Source of the DNA: Adiantum capillus-veneris
Lineage: Eukaryota; Streptophyta; Polypodiopsida; Polypodiales; Pteridaceae
Direction: 5' to 3'
NCBI GenBank assembly: GCA_014529385.2
Contig: CM043949.1
Location: forward strand, 147,851,850-147,915,849
DNA: 64,000 bases
Positions 11,763-23,582 of this stretch are shown here, piece after piece. Under the pieces are notes generated by a model. That model did no database searches. It saw only the letters and a program-made list of their open reading frames with translations, and was not told where the DNA came from. The translations under genes were made by a program, and so were the position numbers. Each line of letters opens with the position of its first letter. The first letter of the stretch is position 1.

Positions 11763-13387
11763 CTAATCTCCATAATTTGGCACGTTAGATCCATTAAGGC
11801 AAAAGGCTTCAATTAATACGTTGATATCAATAGAGGCATCATTTGGATGAGTGTTGCAGAACAAGATGCGTTTTAGTTGAGATATGATTACTTTATGCAC
11901 CCAGTTAGATGGTCGATTGTAGACTGTTTTATGAATTTGATAAGCGGACAGTCTTTTGATGAGTAGACCATTGTCTATGGGAAGATTGAGATTGAGAAAT
12001 TTGGTTGAGTCTTTTTTCTCATGCTCTATTTCTAGACAATATGGATAGATTTTAAGGTGATCCATAAATAGAGTTGGATCTGATGAGTTTATCAGGATGT
12101 CATCAAAGTATCTGAAAGGAGTACCCAACTTGCTGAGGCATCAGAGTCTCTTAGTGTTTGTTCTATGAACTCATATTCAAGGGAGTGGAGATATAAGTTA
12201 CACCAAAGTGGGGAGCATGCAAGTCCCATTGGGATACCATTAATTTGCTCGTACACCATTCCCTGGCATTGAATGCACATGTTTGAGATTAACCAGGTGT
12301 TTAGGTCTATGACCTCATCCATAGCAAAGGAGAGCCTTGATTTATATGCGTGAGGGGACCATGTCCCTTGGATGCATTGGGTTGGAAAAATTTTGAATGA
12401 GATGAACTTTTTAGGGACCGATGTGAAGGTATGTTTGATTAGTCGTGAGAGGTGTGCAATTAGCCCATTGCTCCCTTGGTGAGGGATGTTCTCAAAACAT
12501 TTTTTAATATCCCCGGTGAAGAGAGACTTGGCATTTTTTGGGAGGTTCAAAATGCATTTGTATACCGATTCAACAATTCACGAGGCTTGAAAGTGGATCT
12601 TATGGCATAATAGTGCTTTTTGGTTGAGTCTCCATGCTCTGGTTTTGAGGATCAAAATGCATGTCTTAAGGAGACATGCCATGAGTAATGAGATTTCGGA
12701 GTAGCAACAAGATGCACCACAAGTTATCCACCTAAAGGAATTTTTGTGGCTTTTGTATATCGTGGTGATGTAAGGGAGTGAGCAAGGTGAAGTTTGTGTT
12801 ATTGGGCTAAGGTGTGTCAAGATTGAGGAGATGATTTTCTCTACACTCATCTCGCATGTTTGGAAATCTTTTCCATCAAATCTCTTCCTTGCTTCTTTGG
12901 CTATGAAGTGTTTGCAGATTATTATAGGGTGGTTTGCTGCTTTATCTAAGCATGTGAAAAAGACCTTTTACTTGACTTCATCTATTTATACATTGCGATC
13001 AAGGTAGGTATGGTGTTGTCTTTTGATTGGTAGAAATCTATGGAAATAGTGGGAGAATAGTGTATGAGCTTGATTGTTTGTAGCATGTGAGGGTAAGCAT
13101 ACACACTGATTCTTAATTAGGTGATCTAACAGTTGGTGAATTTCATTCATGGCTTGTTCAATATTAGGAGGTTTCGATGGTATATGTCCTAAACCCTGTG
13201 TGTATATGGTAGAGAGAGGGTTACTCATGAATATTTCCAAGTTAGTAGAGAGAATGTGTCCCCAAATTCCATCTACTTTGTGAGGGTATCTTAAGAATTG
13301 GCATCCATGTTTATCTTGCAAAGTGAATACTTCTCTAGCATTACAAATCATGAGTTTTAGGGGTGGGTCAAATGACCATCTAAGCAT
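11763..13387 (-). pseudogene. Penelope-like reverse transcriptase, broken
   Basis: Reading the minus strand, the pieces are: an N-terminal block (13387-12986) with STIYTQGLGHIPSKP; FFTCLDKAANHPIIICK (about 12955-12900); LPYITTIYKSHKN and FRWITCGASCC (12578-12850), the usual KLHK/RFI region; LFTGDIKKCFENIPHQ (RT block A, 12550-12092); GIPMGLACSPLWCNLYL; then, after a frameshift at about 12125, FRYFDDILI with the catalytic DD, and KFLNLNLPIDNG. The GIPMG ... RYxDD ... FLxL signature fits Penelope-like RTs, not LINE, gypsy or copia RTs. I found no GIY-YIG endonuclease. Several stops show it is inactive. Confidence 0.75.
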
Positions 13388-13539
13388 GCATTCTTCTCAA
13401 AGGGGAGTAGTGATCACACCTAGACCAAAGAAGAAGAAGCTAAAAAAACAGTTAGGTAAATCTAGTAGGGGGTTTATAAAGCGGATGGGGATAGAAAGAA
13501 ACCTAATTTCAAAAACAAGGTACATCATACAAGAATAGC

Positions 13540-14417
13540 TCAATCATATAGTAAAGATTTGGCAGTGTTTCCCACATTAGAGCTAAAGGCAGGTCTATTC
13601 CTAGGTGTTGGATTAGAGGCTTGAGTGGGGTTAGGAGGATAAATTGGTGTGGCATGCGATGATATGTTGCTACTAGCAGATGCAGTGGGTGAAGGGTGGC
13701 CACACCTAGGAGTCGGTGTAGAGGTGTAGGAGCGTGGGGAGGTCATGTAGGATCCGCGACCGCGAGTGTGACGATTTTGTTCACCCCGAACTCTCTTCCT
13801 CCCATCTATATTCTCACATGCAGGTGCTATGGCCTACTTTATGAAGAGATCTACCTCATGTTGCATGTTTGCAGCTGGAGGCGATTGATTAAAAAAAACT
13901 AAGAATCTGATGGCTTCCTTCAATTCTCATGTGAACCAGCAAGGCCTTTAGAGCTTCCTATGCTTCCTTCGCCAACCAGCTGAGAAATAGTATTGTAGAG
14001 TTTTTGAGAGAAGAGTTGGGAAAGAATGTATGCAGATGTTGCATAATCATCCATAGGGCTTGATCGAACCAGAGGATATTGTTGTCCTTGCACTAGTTGG
14101 CAAACCCAAGCATCTCGCAACCACATTTTAAGAATGGGTTGTGGATATTCCAGACGTGTCGTGTAATTGGTATCATGACTAGTAGTCAAAATGACTCCTT
14201 TAACCCCTATTACACAGCCAAGGACTTCTCTACACCTGTGGGTGTCAAAAGTTGACATGCTAAAAGGCGCCGCAATTAAAGTATTTTCCACAATTTTTGA
14301 GGAGTTACCCTCCAAAATCTTCATCAATCCAATCCGACTAGCGTGGTTGTCACTATTGTTGAGTAGTGTTACAACCAAGAACTTGTTAAGTATGGAGCCT
14401 GATTTACCCTTGTAATT
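13540..14417 (-). pseudogene. Downstream exon(s) of a decayed, unidentified gene
   Basis: From a CACAG acceptor (minus strand, ending at 14418) a frame begins NYKGKSGSILNKFLVVTLLNN and runs without stops to 13920 (about 165 codons). A single-base shift continues it as a QSPPAANMQHEVDLF block, and then a Ser/Thr/Pro-rich tail with RGRGSY and TPTPRCGHPSPTASASSN to about 13540. I do not recognise the family. The upstream exon is at 15236-15902, joined in phase across a short intron. The stop and shift near 13920 mean it is probably a pseudogene. Confidence 0.55.
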
Positions 14418-14493
14418 TTCTGTGGTAGAAGTGCACATTTGTAAGGCCCCCATTATGAGGAGAAGCCATCGTGCGTGAAGGAAAATCACTCAC

Positions 14494-15084
14494 TGGAAAC
14501 CAAAATTTTCACGGACAAGAATCAGGGGCAACTTTAAAGGCCTCGGGGGCAGAGGCCCTCGAGAATTTTTTTCGCCGGAATATTATGGCCGGACGGCGGC
14601 CGGAAAGTGGTCGGAAAACAACCGGTCGGTTGGCCGGTGGCCGGTAGTCAATGGCCGATGGCCGGTGGTCGGAAGTCAATGGCCGGTGGCCGGTGGTCGG
14701 AAGTCAATGGCCGGTGGCCGGTGGCTGAATTCAATGGCCGGTGGCCGAATTCAAAAGCGGACTTGTCTTCTCAAGGGCGGCCACACATGGGCGGATTGGA
14801 GGGTCCGATTTGGACTTATTCGCACAAGGGCGGCTACACATGGCTGTCTCTCATAAGAGAGGGCAGCCCTTTTGGCCTATAAAAGGAGGCCATTTCTACA
14901 CAAATTTCATAGTGTGAAGTTGATGCAACAAGGTGAGTGTGAGGTGGTGAGAGTGAAGCAAGGCGGGAGCTCCATTAAGGGTATAATCCCTTTGTAAACT
15001 ACTTCTTGTTTTGAAGTACTAAAGCCATTGAGTGGCTGCTTTCCCGTGGACGTAGCCCACATTGGGTGAACCACGTATATCGTG

Positions 15085-15126
<42 letters not shown>

Positions 15127-15229
15127 ATCTCTCTCTCTATACTCTATAATCTCGTGTATATAAATCTGTCTCTCTCCATTAAGTAATCTACTCAATTATC
15201 TATTTAGCTATGTCTTATTTCCTAACAGA
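14494..15229 (+). repeat. Solo LTR (copia-type) inside the intron of the decayed gene
   Basis: The unit is flanked on both sides by ACTCAC (14488-14493 and 15230-15235), a 6-bp target duplication. It starts TGGAAACC and ends CCTAACAGA, so the right end looks to have gained GA after a canonical CTAACA. TATAAAAGG is at 14878-14886. CCCGTGGACGTAGCCCAC and CCACGTATATCGTG near 15043-15080 are typical of the R/U5 region of plant copia LTRs. A GGCCGGTGGCC minisatellite (about 14580-14750) occupies U3. No internal domain or primer site follows, so it is a solo LTR. Confidence 0.75.
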
Positions 15230-15235
15230 ACTCAC

Positions 15236-15902
15236 TAAAAGAAGCAAGCACGATAATATTTGCCAATGACCCGAGCTTATGGTGAGCCTCAGTAAGAATT
15301 AATTCAAGTAACCTGCATGGTATGTATGGGTCTCTATAAGACTCAAATGGATTCTTGGTGAAGGTGGGTTGTGGGCTTGAAAGAGCGAAGCCGCAATCTG
15401 CGATGTGTTCTTCATCCTCATCTAGGTCTGTGGGGAGAAGTGAGTTGCTGGTTTCTCTGGGTGGTGAGAGAGTAATCTATGAGCTACCATTAAGTAGGTG
15501 CTTCTTGCGCTTCTTTAGCATGGGGTCATTGCGTAAGGTCTTACCATGGCTTTGCATAAACCGCCTCATCAAACTTGGTGAATTGTCCAAACAATCTTTT
15601 CGCTCTGTTTATTCATGCTCCATTATGGTGGGAAGATTTGCGGCAAGCTCTTGTAGATGCACCACTATAGCCTACGGGTTTTCCCTGGACAATGAGTACA
15701 AGCAAAACCAGGCCGCTGCTATATGAAGTTGCGATAAGATCAGGGCTTCAAAATTCTCGTCGATGCTCAGGGCAGCCCCATCAAGTTGGATTAATGTCTG
15801 GTGGAAGCTTTGTTCACTAATGCAGAGAAGCAAACCTTGTACTATGGCGGGAGGTGCAGGAACAACACTCCATACCCGATTTGTGTCCCAGCTATCGTCC
15901 AT
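15236..15902 (-). pseudogene. Upstream exon of the decayed, unidentified gene
   Basis: On the minus strand an acceptor (CTCTTGCCACAG, ending at 15903) is followed by MDDSWDTNRVWSVVPAPPA and about 75 codons. Then come in-frame stops (near 15669 and 15620) within otherwise continuous sequence, including LQELAANLPTIMEHE, LDEDEEHIADCGF and NPFESYRDPYIPCRLLELI, to a GTGAGT donor at 15235-15230. Splicing to 14417 keeps phase. Product unknown. It could be a large alpha-helical host protein. Two or more stop codons indicate a pseudogene. Confidence 0.55.
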
Positions 15903-16451
15903 CTGTGGCAAGAGTTACAAAGTTAGGTCGGGTATAGTTATCATGCGGTGCACTTGAGAGGGGTCTAGCCTTTAGCTTGCATTATTTCCTACTTTTCAGG
16001 TGCATATAAACTTGGTGCCCTTTTTGGGTTGGACTGGCTCTGACTATTAGATACACAGCTTGGGTCTTCTTTTAAATACAAAAGAAATTTATCAGTCCTT
16101 CCTATCCGGCCCAAGTGTGTGAGAATTCTAACACTCTTCATTATTTATGGGCAATCTTGGGGATAAAAACAATGGGTCTAAATGACATACTAGAGCTTTT
16201 CCAAAACAAACACATAAATTTCAAGTAAAACCAAACAAAAATTTAAAGAAAAGGCTAAATAGCCTACTGCAATAAAATTGTTTTCACTAAGGTGAATTGA
16301 TGGATCATGGATAATGATATCTCTTAGTGGATTTTTCAAAAATAATTAGCAAAAATAACAACAATAATTCTCTGGCCCTTGTGTAAGGGCAAAAGAGAGA
16401 ACATCTTACAGACTAGAGGTAGGCACATGGCCTACTCTAGCCACTAGAGAG
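15903..16451. other. Intronic or intergenic DNA
   Basis: I see no gene. This lies upstream of the acceptor of the decayed exon on the minus strand. Short AT-rich runs are present. Confidence 0.5.
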
Positions 16452-16817
16452 AGAGTAGGTGACATGATTTATCAATTACTACCTTTGCCAAGAAATTGGA
16501 AAAAATCATCAATTCAAATAAAAATATACTGGATAACTACTCAGGATTTACTCAAACCAAGCCTCTTGTTCCATTCATGCCTTAATATTTTACATGTGAT
16601 TAATTTAGATCGGGAGAAGAATGCACCAAACAATGGAAAATATCACCAAAGGTTGAATTAGAGAAGTGGATATCCATGTTACCTATCACCATCACCACAA
16701 ATAAACACATGAGGATGTTAGTACATGTTGGTGAAAGACAGGTGTCTTAAGCATCCTAATGCAAAAAGAACTCTAAATGATAAATGACCTGAGGGAAGGA
16801 GTCCATGAGGTGAGAGA
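16452..16817 (+). repeat. Direct repeat copy 2 (about 366 bp)
   Basis: Same-orientation copy of 10793-11182, starting next to a short GAGAGAGAGTA run and ending GAGGTGAGAG. It lacks the 30-odd-base segment present in copy 1. A GA run follows at 16868-16887. Confidence 0.75.
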
Positions 16818-17142
16818 ATCTTTCAACAGAGGCAAGCAAAAGAGAGAGATACAAACCTCCTACAATAGAGAGAGAGAGAGAGAGAGCTTATGCCATGGGC
16901 TCAGGAGTGAGAGTTGGAGCCTGGAGTTGACCTCCACTATAAAGGTAATACTTTCTTGATTTTTGTATTCTACTTGCCTGCAATGAGATCAAGGAGTTGA
17001 CTTGAGCGGCCGCAAGTTGTGTAGCTATGCGGAAAGACTAGGAGATGTTTTGCAGTGAGGGAGAGGCAAGTTGAGGGCCGAAAGTTGTGTAGCTCTTAGG
17101 TTTCGTATGTTGCTTGATAAGTGCAAATGAACAACCTGCATC

Positions 17143-17276
<134 letters not shown>

Positions 17277-17501
17277 GCGCTTGTGAGAAGGCTAGAGAGT
17301 CCCAATATGGTTGGCAACGAGTGCCTATGGATGTGCATGTTGGGATGCCTTTTTTTCTAGAGTTGAGGGAACCGAGCATGTGGTTCAGTGCACGCCGTTC
17401 CTGCTGCAGACTAGGTACCTGCTTTCACACGTTTTTTGGCTAGAGATTGGAGGTTTTATGGTCGTTCTTACTGCAGAACAAGTGTCGACTGATGGCAGGT
17501 G

Positions 17502-17602
<101 letters not shown>

Positions 17603-17656
17603 TGCATTCGCATGGATCCAAGCTTGCTCAATTGCTCTATGACCAATGCCTGGTGG

Positions 17657-17822
17657 CAACCGACCTTCGAGGCCAAAGTAGACTACATGCTCAAGCTTGT
17701 TGTTGATCTCAATGATCTCTGCGCGAGATCTCAACCAGGCAACCGACCTTCGAGGCCAAAGTAGACTACATGCTCAAGCTTGTTGTTGATCTCAATGATC
17801 TTTGCGCGAGATCTCAACCAGG
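17657..17822. repeat. 83-bp tandem duplication over an exon-like segment
   Basis: Two head-to-tail 83-bp copies (17657-17739 and 17740-17822), differing visibly at one base (CTC/CTT). On the minus strand one copy reads in an open frame as EIIEINNKLEHVVYFGLEGRL, then PPGIGHRAIEQAWIHAN towards 17620, which looks like real coding sequence. I do not recognise the protein. Confidence 0.7.
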
Positions 17823-19069
17823 CAACCAGACATTATGGGGCACCACTCGGCTTACACAACCAGCCTGGCCGAGACAGGAAACACACAGACGGAGTGAGAA
17901 GAGAGAGATTTCCCACTTGCACACTCAACACTCACACACACACTCTCAATTCAGATCAAAGGAGGCAAATTGCTGTTATTTAGACTCAATGAAGATCAGC
18001 CCAACACCAATGGGGAAAATAGTTTACACATTATTGAGGAAATACACCAGATACAACCACAAAGTTAAGTAGAGGCTTCACTCACCGGAGACGATTACAC
18101 AAAAAAACAGCAGAAAATCTGTGAGAAATTTGGCAAAATGGACAGTGCCATTGCGTCTAGAATGCCCAAAAACCCCACCCTACAATGTCACAGTGCTCAA
18201 ATCCGACCTCGGATGAGCAGTTTAGGGCCAAAAAATGCTCCAAAAACAGCAAAAAAACACTTGCGGCTGTTCCTCGTCTCTTCTCCACGTTTTTCTCTGG
18301 TCTTCTCTCCATTTTTTCAGTTCTCACACTTAGATTTATTAGTTGGGCACCCGTGGCCTTTTAGATAACCTCAAACGGACCCCGAACAGGCCAAAAACTG
18401 ACCTCGCAGTGCATAGTTGTCACCTTTTTGCATCATCCGCACACCTGGCACTCAGTTCTTCCAAATAATGCATCCCGCAACCACGTGAAGTGGCCCCAAA
18501 AATTGGTCCTCATGATTAACTTTCTACATAAGTATCACAAGAAAACACCCACGTCGTGTCCATACTTCTCCGCGTGCAAGTATTGACCCCATTCAACCTC
18601 CTGACGCCACTCGATGCCATCTGACGCACCTGCTTACCTCATGTCATCAGCCCGTGGATAGCTTCCTCGAGAATTTTTACGTGCTACCAACTCCTCCTTA
18701 TTGTAGAAAAAACACAGAGGTACTGGTAATAGTGAAAAGCGATGCACTATGCACACCCTGTCCTACATGTACACATGTGGGCCCCACGTAACCACCTGGC
18801 TCTGAAAAATGGGCAATTCTTTATTTGATGCACCATGCATGTATATGTACATATGCGCAATCCCTTGCTCCAAAAAACTCTTGACATAATTTGCCCATCC
18901 CCTAGCCTGCTAGATCATTCATGATCAGCAGCAGCAAAGAGAGATATGAGACTCGCCGCATCACAGGTCTCCTCATCCCTCACCAACACTGCTTGATCCA
19001 CAGACAGCTCATCTTGCTCCACCATCATCAATCTAGCATGATACAATTTAAGATGCGATCCATTTACTC
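17823..19069. other. Unassigned DNA
   Basis: I see no supportable gene. Composition is mixed, with some GC-rich text around 18100-18600. It may be the leader of the retroelement remnant whose ORF follows at 19070. Confidence 0.45.
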
Positions 19070-19805
19070 TTGACTTATGTAGCCATCATCAATCTTAGCA
19101 TGATACAATTTAAGATGCAAGCCGAAGCATCCAATGACAAGGGTAAACCACCTAAAGAGATTAAGAAGGAGCAATGGCAACCAAAAGCCACTTCTACAAA
19201 ACAGGAATGCTCCTCAACGAAGAACTCTCAGAAATGGGTAAAGAAGACAGAAAATAAAAGCACAGCTCAACCTTCGATAAAGACAGACTCAAAGTTGGTA
19301 TGGAGGCCAACAAAGGTTGTGCCAGAGAGAACAAAGGTGGAAAACAAAGTCTTCAACACCAGACAATAGAGTGATTTTAGACAATCAAAGTCAGTGAAAC
19401 AGATCTGGATTCCAAAGAAGTTGATGATAGCACAAAGCCATAGCAAGGAAATTTGGATTCCAAATATTTGTAAGCAGAAACTCCCTTCAGTACAATCAAC
19501 AGAGAGTCCTAAGTACTCAAGGACAGAGACATCGCAACAAGAAAATTTGGGTAGCAAAAAAATTGTGGCAAGCACATGCAAATCAAAAGCTGATTTGGAT
19601 TATAAAAAAGTATAACAATGTAAAGAAGAACCCAGATATTGATTCTACTACAAAAGTGCTACAGACAACCCAAATATTGCCCAAAAACGTGACAATCAAA
19701 CAAAGAGCGGCATTATTGGAAATATTTCTATTTCATCGCTCTACAATTGAATTGACCAGGCATACCCAAAACAACTACAATGCTTCACCCTCAGACACTT
19801 CATAG
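19070..19805 (+). pseudogene. Retroelement protein remnant with W-x-P-K repeats
   Basis: Three overlapping frames read KEQWQPKATSTKQE, KWVKKTENKS, LVWRPTKVVPERTK (19070-19369), then KQIWIPKKLM and KEIWIPNICKQK (19394-19615), then DLDYKKV-like text. The sequence is lysine/serine-rich and repetitive, with Trp-x-Pro-(Lys) every 25-50 residues. A purine tract (AGGAGGGGGGGAGG) near 19826-19840 suggests the 3' end of an element. Similar W-[VI]-P-K repeats occur in ORF4 of the young element (about 36613-36930). Stops separate the frames. A gag-pol linker of a copia or gypsy element is the likeliest identity. No catalytic domain is visible. Confidence 0.5.
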
Positions 19806-19840
19806 TCGTCCGGGAGGACTCAGACTAGGAGGGGGGGAGG

Positions 19841-20900
19841 TATACAGGTATACAGGAACTACAAGCAATAAGGACAAAAAGAAAAAGAATATGATATTAC
19901 AAGGGCAGTGTCTTACATGATTTCGAATTTTTATGTTTGATTGTAGATATTGATAATATCTATGCCCTTATATACTTTTTTTTGCAATAATAAGAGATCA
20001 AATGATGAATTTGAGTCTCTAATTTTGTAAATACGACTAAATATGCGTGTTTTTGGAGCCAAAAAGTGGAAAAAAGTGGTAAGCCGAGAAACCACAAATA
20101 AGTGTATATACATATACACAGGGTTACCAGCTAATTATTGAGTATTTTTGGAAATTTTTGGCTTCAATTTGTTAATTTTATTTAATTTTTAGGATTTTCT
20201 TAATAAAAGTAAAAGAAAAATAAAAAAACAGGTGAAACGAAATCAGAAAAAAGAAAAGAATAGATGGTGATGGTCCTAATGACAAGGGCAACCCATGGTA
20301 AAAATTGGGTACAATTCGGGAAAAGTTGCGGAAAGCCCGAATGACAGAATTTTGGCAAAGTGGACAGATTTCTCAGAAACGGGTCAAACGGAGTCCAAAT
20401 TGAGAAATTTCAAATCCTAAAGTGCAATCCAAGATGAGATAGGAGCACATGTCAAATTTGGTAACAAGTGGGCCGGGAAGTCCAAAGTTAAGTATTTTTT
20501 ACTTCACTTACTACAAGCTCATTTGCACTATTACCCACTTGGAGAGAGCAAAGAGCACACAGGAGCATTCGACCTTCTACGACTGCTACAAGAGCTCAGA
20601 GGACTCCAGAAATGAGAGGTAGACTCGTTGCCATAAGCTTTTGATGCTTACCACTAACTTTTGTCGCAAAAACTAACCAAAACAAAGAAACAAGAGCAGA
20701 CGGGGAAATAGGTAGAGTGCTAGGTAGAGGCACAACCGCCTAACCAAACCATGCAAGAACCAATAGTTGGCTTACCCTAGTGTAGGAGATGAGTTCCTAA
20801 CTCTCAAAGTACGAGAAAAATCAACTGAAAAAACCCTAGGTCAATAGAGCCTGCAAGAGGCAAACATGAAAAAGTTATCGAAACCACACAAAACTTCACA
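19841..20900. other. AT-rich DNA before palindrome array A
   Basis: No gene is visible. A TATATACTTTTTTTT stretch (about 19969) and a near-palindromic GTGTATATACATATACAC (about 20102) are present. A 5' LTR for the array A element might lie here, but I could not find its ends. Confidence 0.35.
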
Positions 20901-22572
20901 AGAAGCTTAACAACATCGAGGACAATGCAACCATGGAGTATCTCCAGGTTTGGACAACCAAAAGTGGCTCGAAACAACCGATTCGGCGACAGACATACAA
21001 AGCGTCATTTTGGCATAACGGCGGCCAAAATGGACGACCAATTGTCATGAAACTTCACAAGTAGCTTCAAATAGCCATTAATGATACATGTGTACAAGCA
21101 AAACCCAGGAGAAAGCCGTTTCACTTACCAATGGTGAAAAAGACGCTTTCAGGAAACCAAATGGCTAAAGGTGGAAAAGAAGGAACCAAAGTCGAGTCCA
21201 ACCACATAAACGACTTCCCAACACCTCAAATGAGCTCGGGATGCAACTCTCGAGGAGAAAGATCGAGGAAAATCAAGTCCAATACCAAAAGACGACTTCG
21301 GAGACTGAAATGCCTACAAAGGGGGCTTTTAACTAAACTGATGATTTTTAAGGTTGAAAAATAGTTAGCAGGGCTTAGGGCACTAGCACAACCCATGCTT
21401 CGTCCCAAAAAACACTTTTTATCAAGAAGAGACATCATACGCGTATGATGTCTCACAGCATGATTTTCACATCATCTTGAACACATGAATGCATAGCCTC
21501 TTTCTATATGCTAACAACATCAAATGTACAAATTATCATGAGATTTGGAGTTGAAAAACCAATTGGAAACTAAAAAGACGCAAAGTAGGGAAAAAAACCG
21601 ACTTATGGCCCTAAATTTTCCAAAATAGCTCCAAACTCAATGAAACTTTGTAGGATTGTTGTTCAACACATGCACAAGCTATGTGGAACCAAAAGGTACC
21701 ATTTTGGCCAAAAAGACATCATACACGTATGATGTCACTTTGCACATACAGAGCCAAAATTGATCATTTCTCATCATATATCCATTATATATATCAAATA
21801 CATGCCACATATGAAGTTTGGTACCATTTGGTCAAGGGGATCACTCCATTAGCCCAATTAGCGGAAAATACTCTATTTAAAGCCTAATCTTGCCAAAATT
21901 CATCATACTCAACTTAAAGTCAAGATTGAGTACACACAGTCCTTTGCTATCATATGAGGAGCCCACAGAATCAATCTTATTCAAAAATAACACAAAAGAC
22001 ATCATACGCGTATGATGTCTCCAGAGCCAATTTTGGTCCAAACTATACCCAAATTTCATAAAATCATTGTCTAAGCCTATATAAAGCCAAATCCAAGCTT
22101 ACAATGCAAAATGGTTCAATTTTACCCAAAAAGACATCATACGCGTATGATGTCTCCCTACTTGATTTTTGCATCTCAAAGTTGCAACTACCACATAGGA
22201 GTGATCTACATGCCATTTGAGAGCAAACCACCAAGTTTCATCCAATTTGGATCACAAAATCCAATTCCCTCTCAATATCTTGCAAAGAGCTTGACCAGAA
22301 CTAAAATGGCCATAACTTGACCAAATGGGACCCAAATTCAAATCCAGGCATATAGAATGGATGTATGCACTATCAGCTATAAGCACAACCAATATCAAGC
22401 CATTTTGACATAAAAGACATCATACATGTATCATGTCTCCAACATGATTTTGCACCCAAATTGCACATTTTTCCACATGCATTGCATCCTTAGGTTCTGA
22501 ATAGCTTATGATTCAATTTTTAAGTCATTTGGTTAGTTAAAAGCTTAATTTCGGCTTTCAGTACTGAAAAAG
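20901..22572 (+). repeat. Palindrome array A: leader of a Tat/Ogre-like gypsy
   Basis: Five copies of a palindrome with half-site AGACATCATACG and its mirror lie at 21429-21454 (26 bp, perfect), 21714-21737 (centre CACG), 21997-22020 (perfect), 22132-22155 (perfect) and 22415-22438 (centre ATGT). Spacings are 284, 283, 135 and 283 bp. The intervening text is diverged but carries recurring phrases such as AAACTCAATGAAACTTTG and TTTCATCCAATTTGGATCAC, also seen in array C. An ORF begins about 175 bp after the last palindrome. Confidence 0.85.
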
Positions 22573-22611
22573 ATGCTAACTTATAAAATTGGAGTTACAG
22601 GATCCATGGAT

Positions 22612-22770
22612 TCGGGGAAGTCGTCAGCAAAGAGAAAGAGACCGACACTCAAGGAAGCAATAGCAGAAGCCGAGCCATTTTCTATTACCCCAGAGACTGT
22701 CAAGCCCACAAAGACTTGGGTAGAAGAAGTAGTATGTTTTCACCAAGCCATTGTAAAATTCCTCAATTTG
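22612..22770 (+). CDS. ORF1 N-terminal stub of the array A element
   Basis: A short frame MDSGKSSAKRKRPTLKEAIA ... VKPTKTWVEEVV ends at 22770. It starts just downstream of the palindrome array, in the position where array B is followed by its coiled-coil ORF (56216). A basic N-terminus is visible. I recognise no domain. It is probably the truncated start of a retroelement ORF1. About 800 bp of unrelated low-complexity DNA then separates it from the pol remnant. Confidence 0.4.

Positions 22771-23582
<812 letters not shown>

Noticed and set aside
22132-22155. Palindrome as a terminal inverted repeat of a MITE
   Set aside because: Single short palindromes recur at fixed spacing with no paired ends, internal unit or target duplication.
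20901-22572. CRISPR-like array, from regularly spaced short palindromic repeats
   Set aside because: Spacing near 283 bp, plant retroelement context and related spacers are incompatible with CRISPR.
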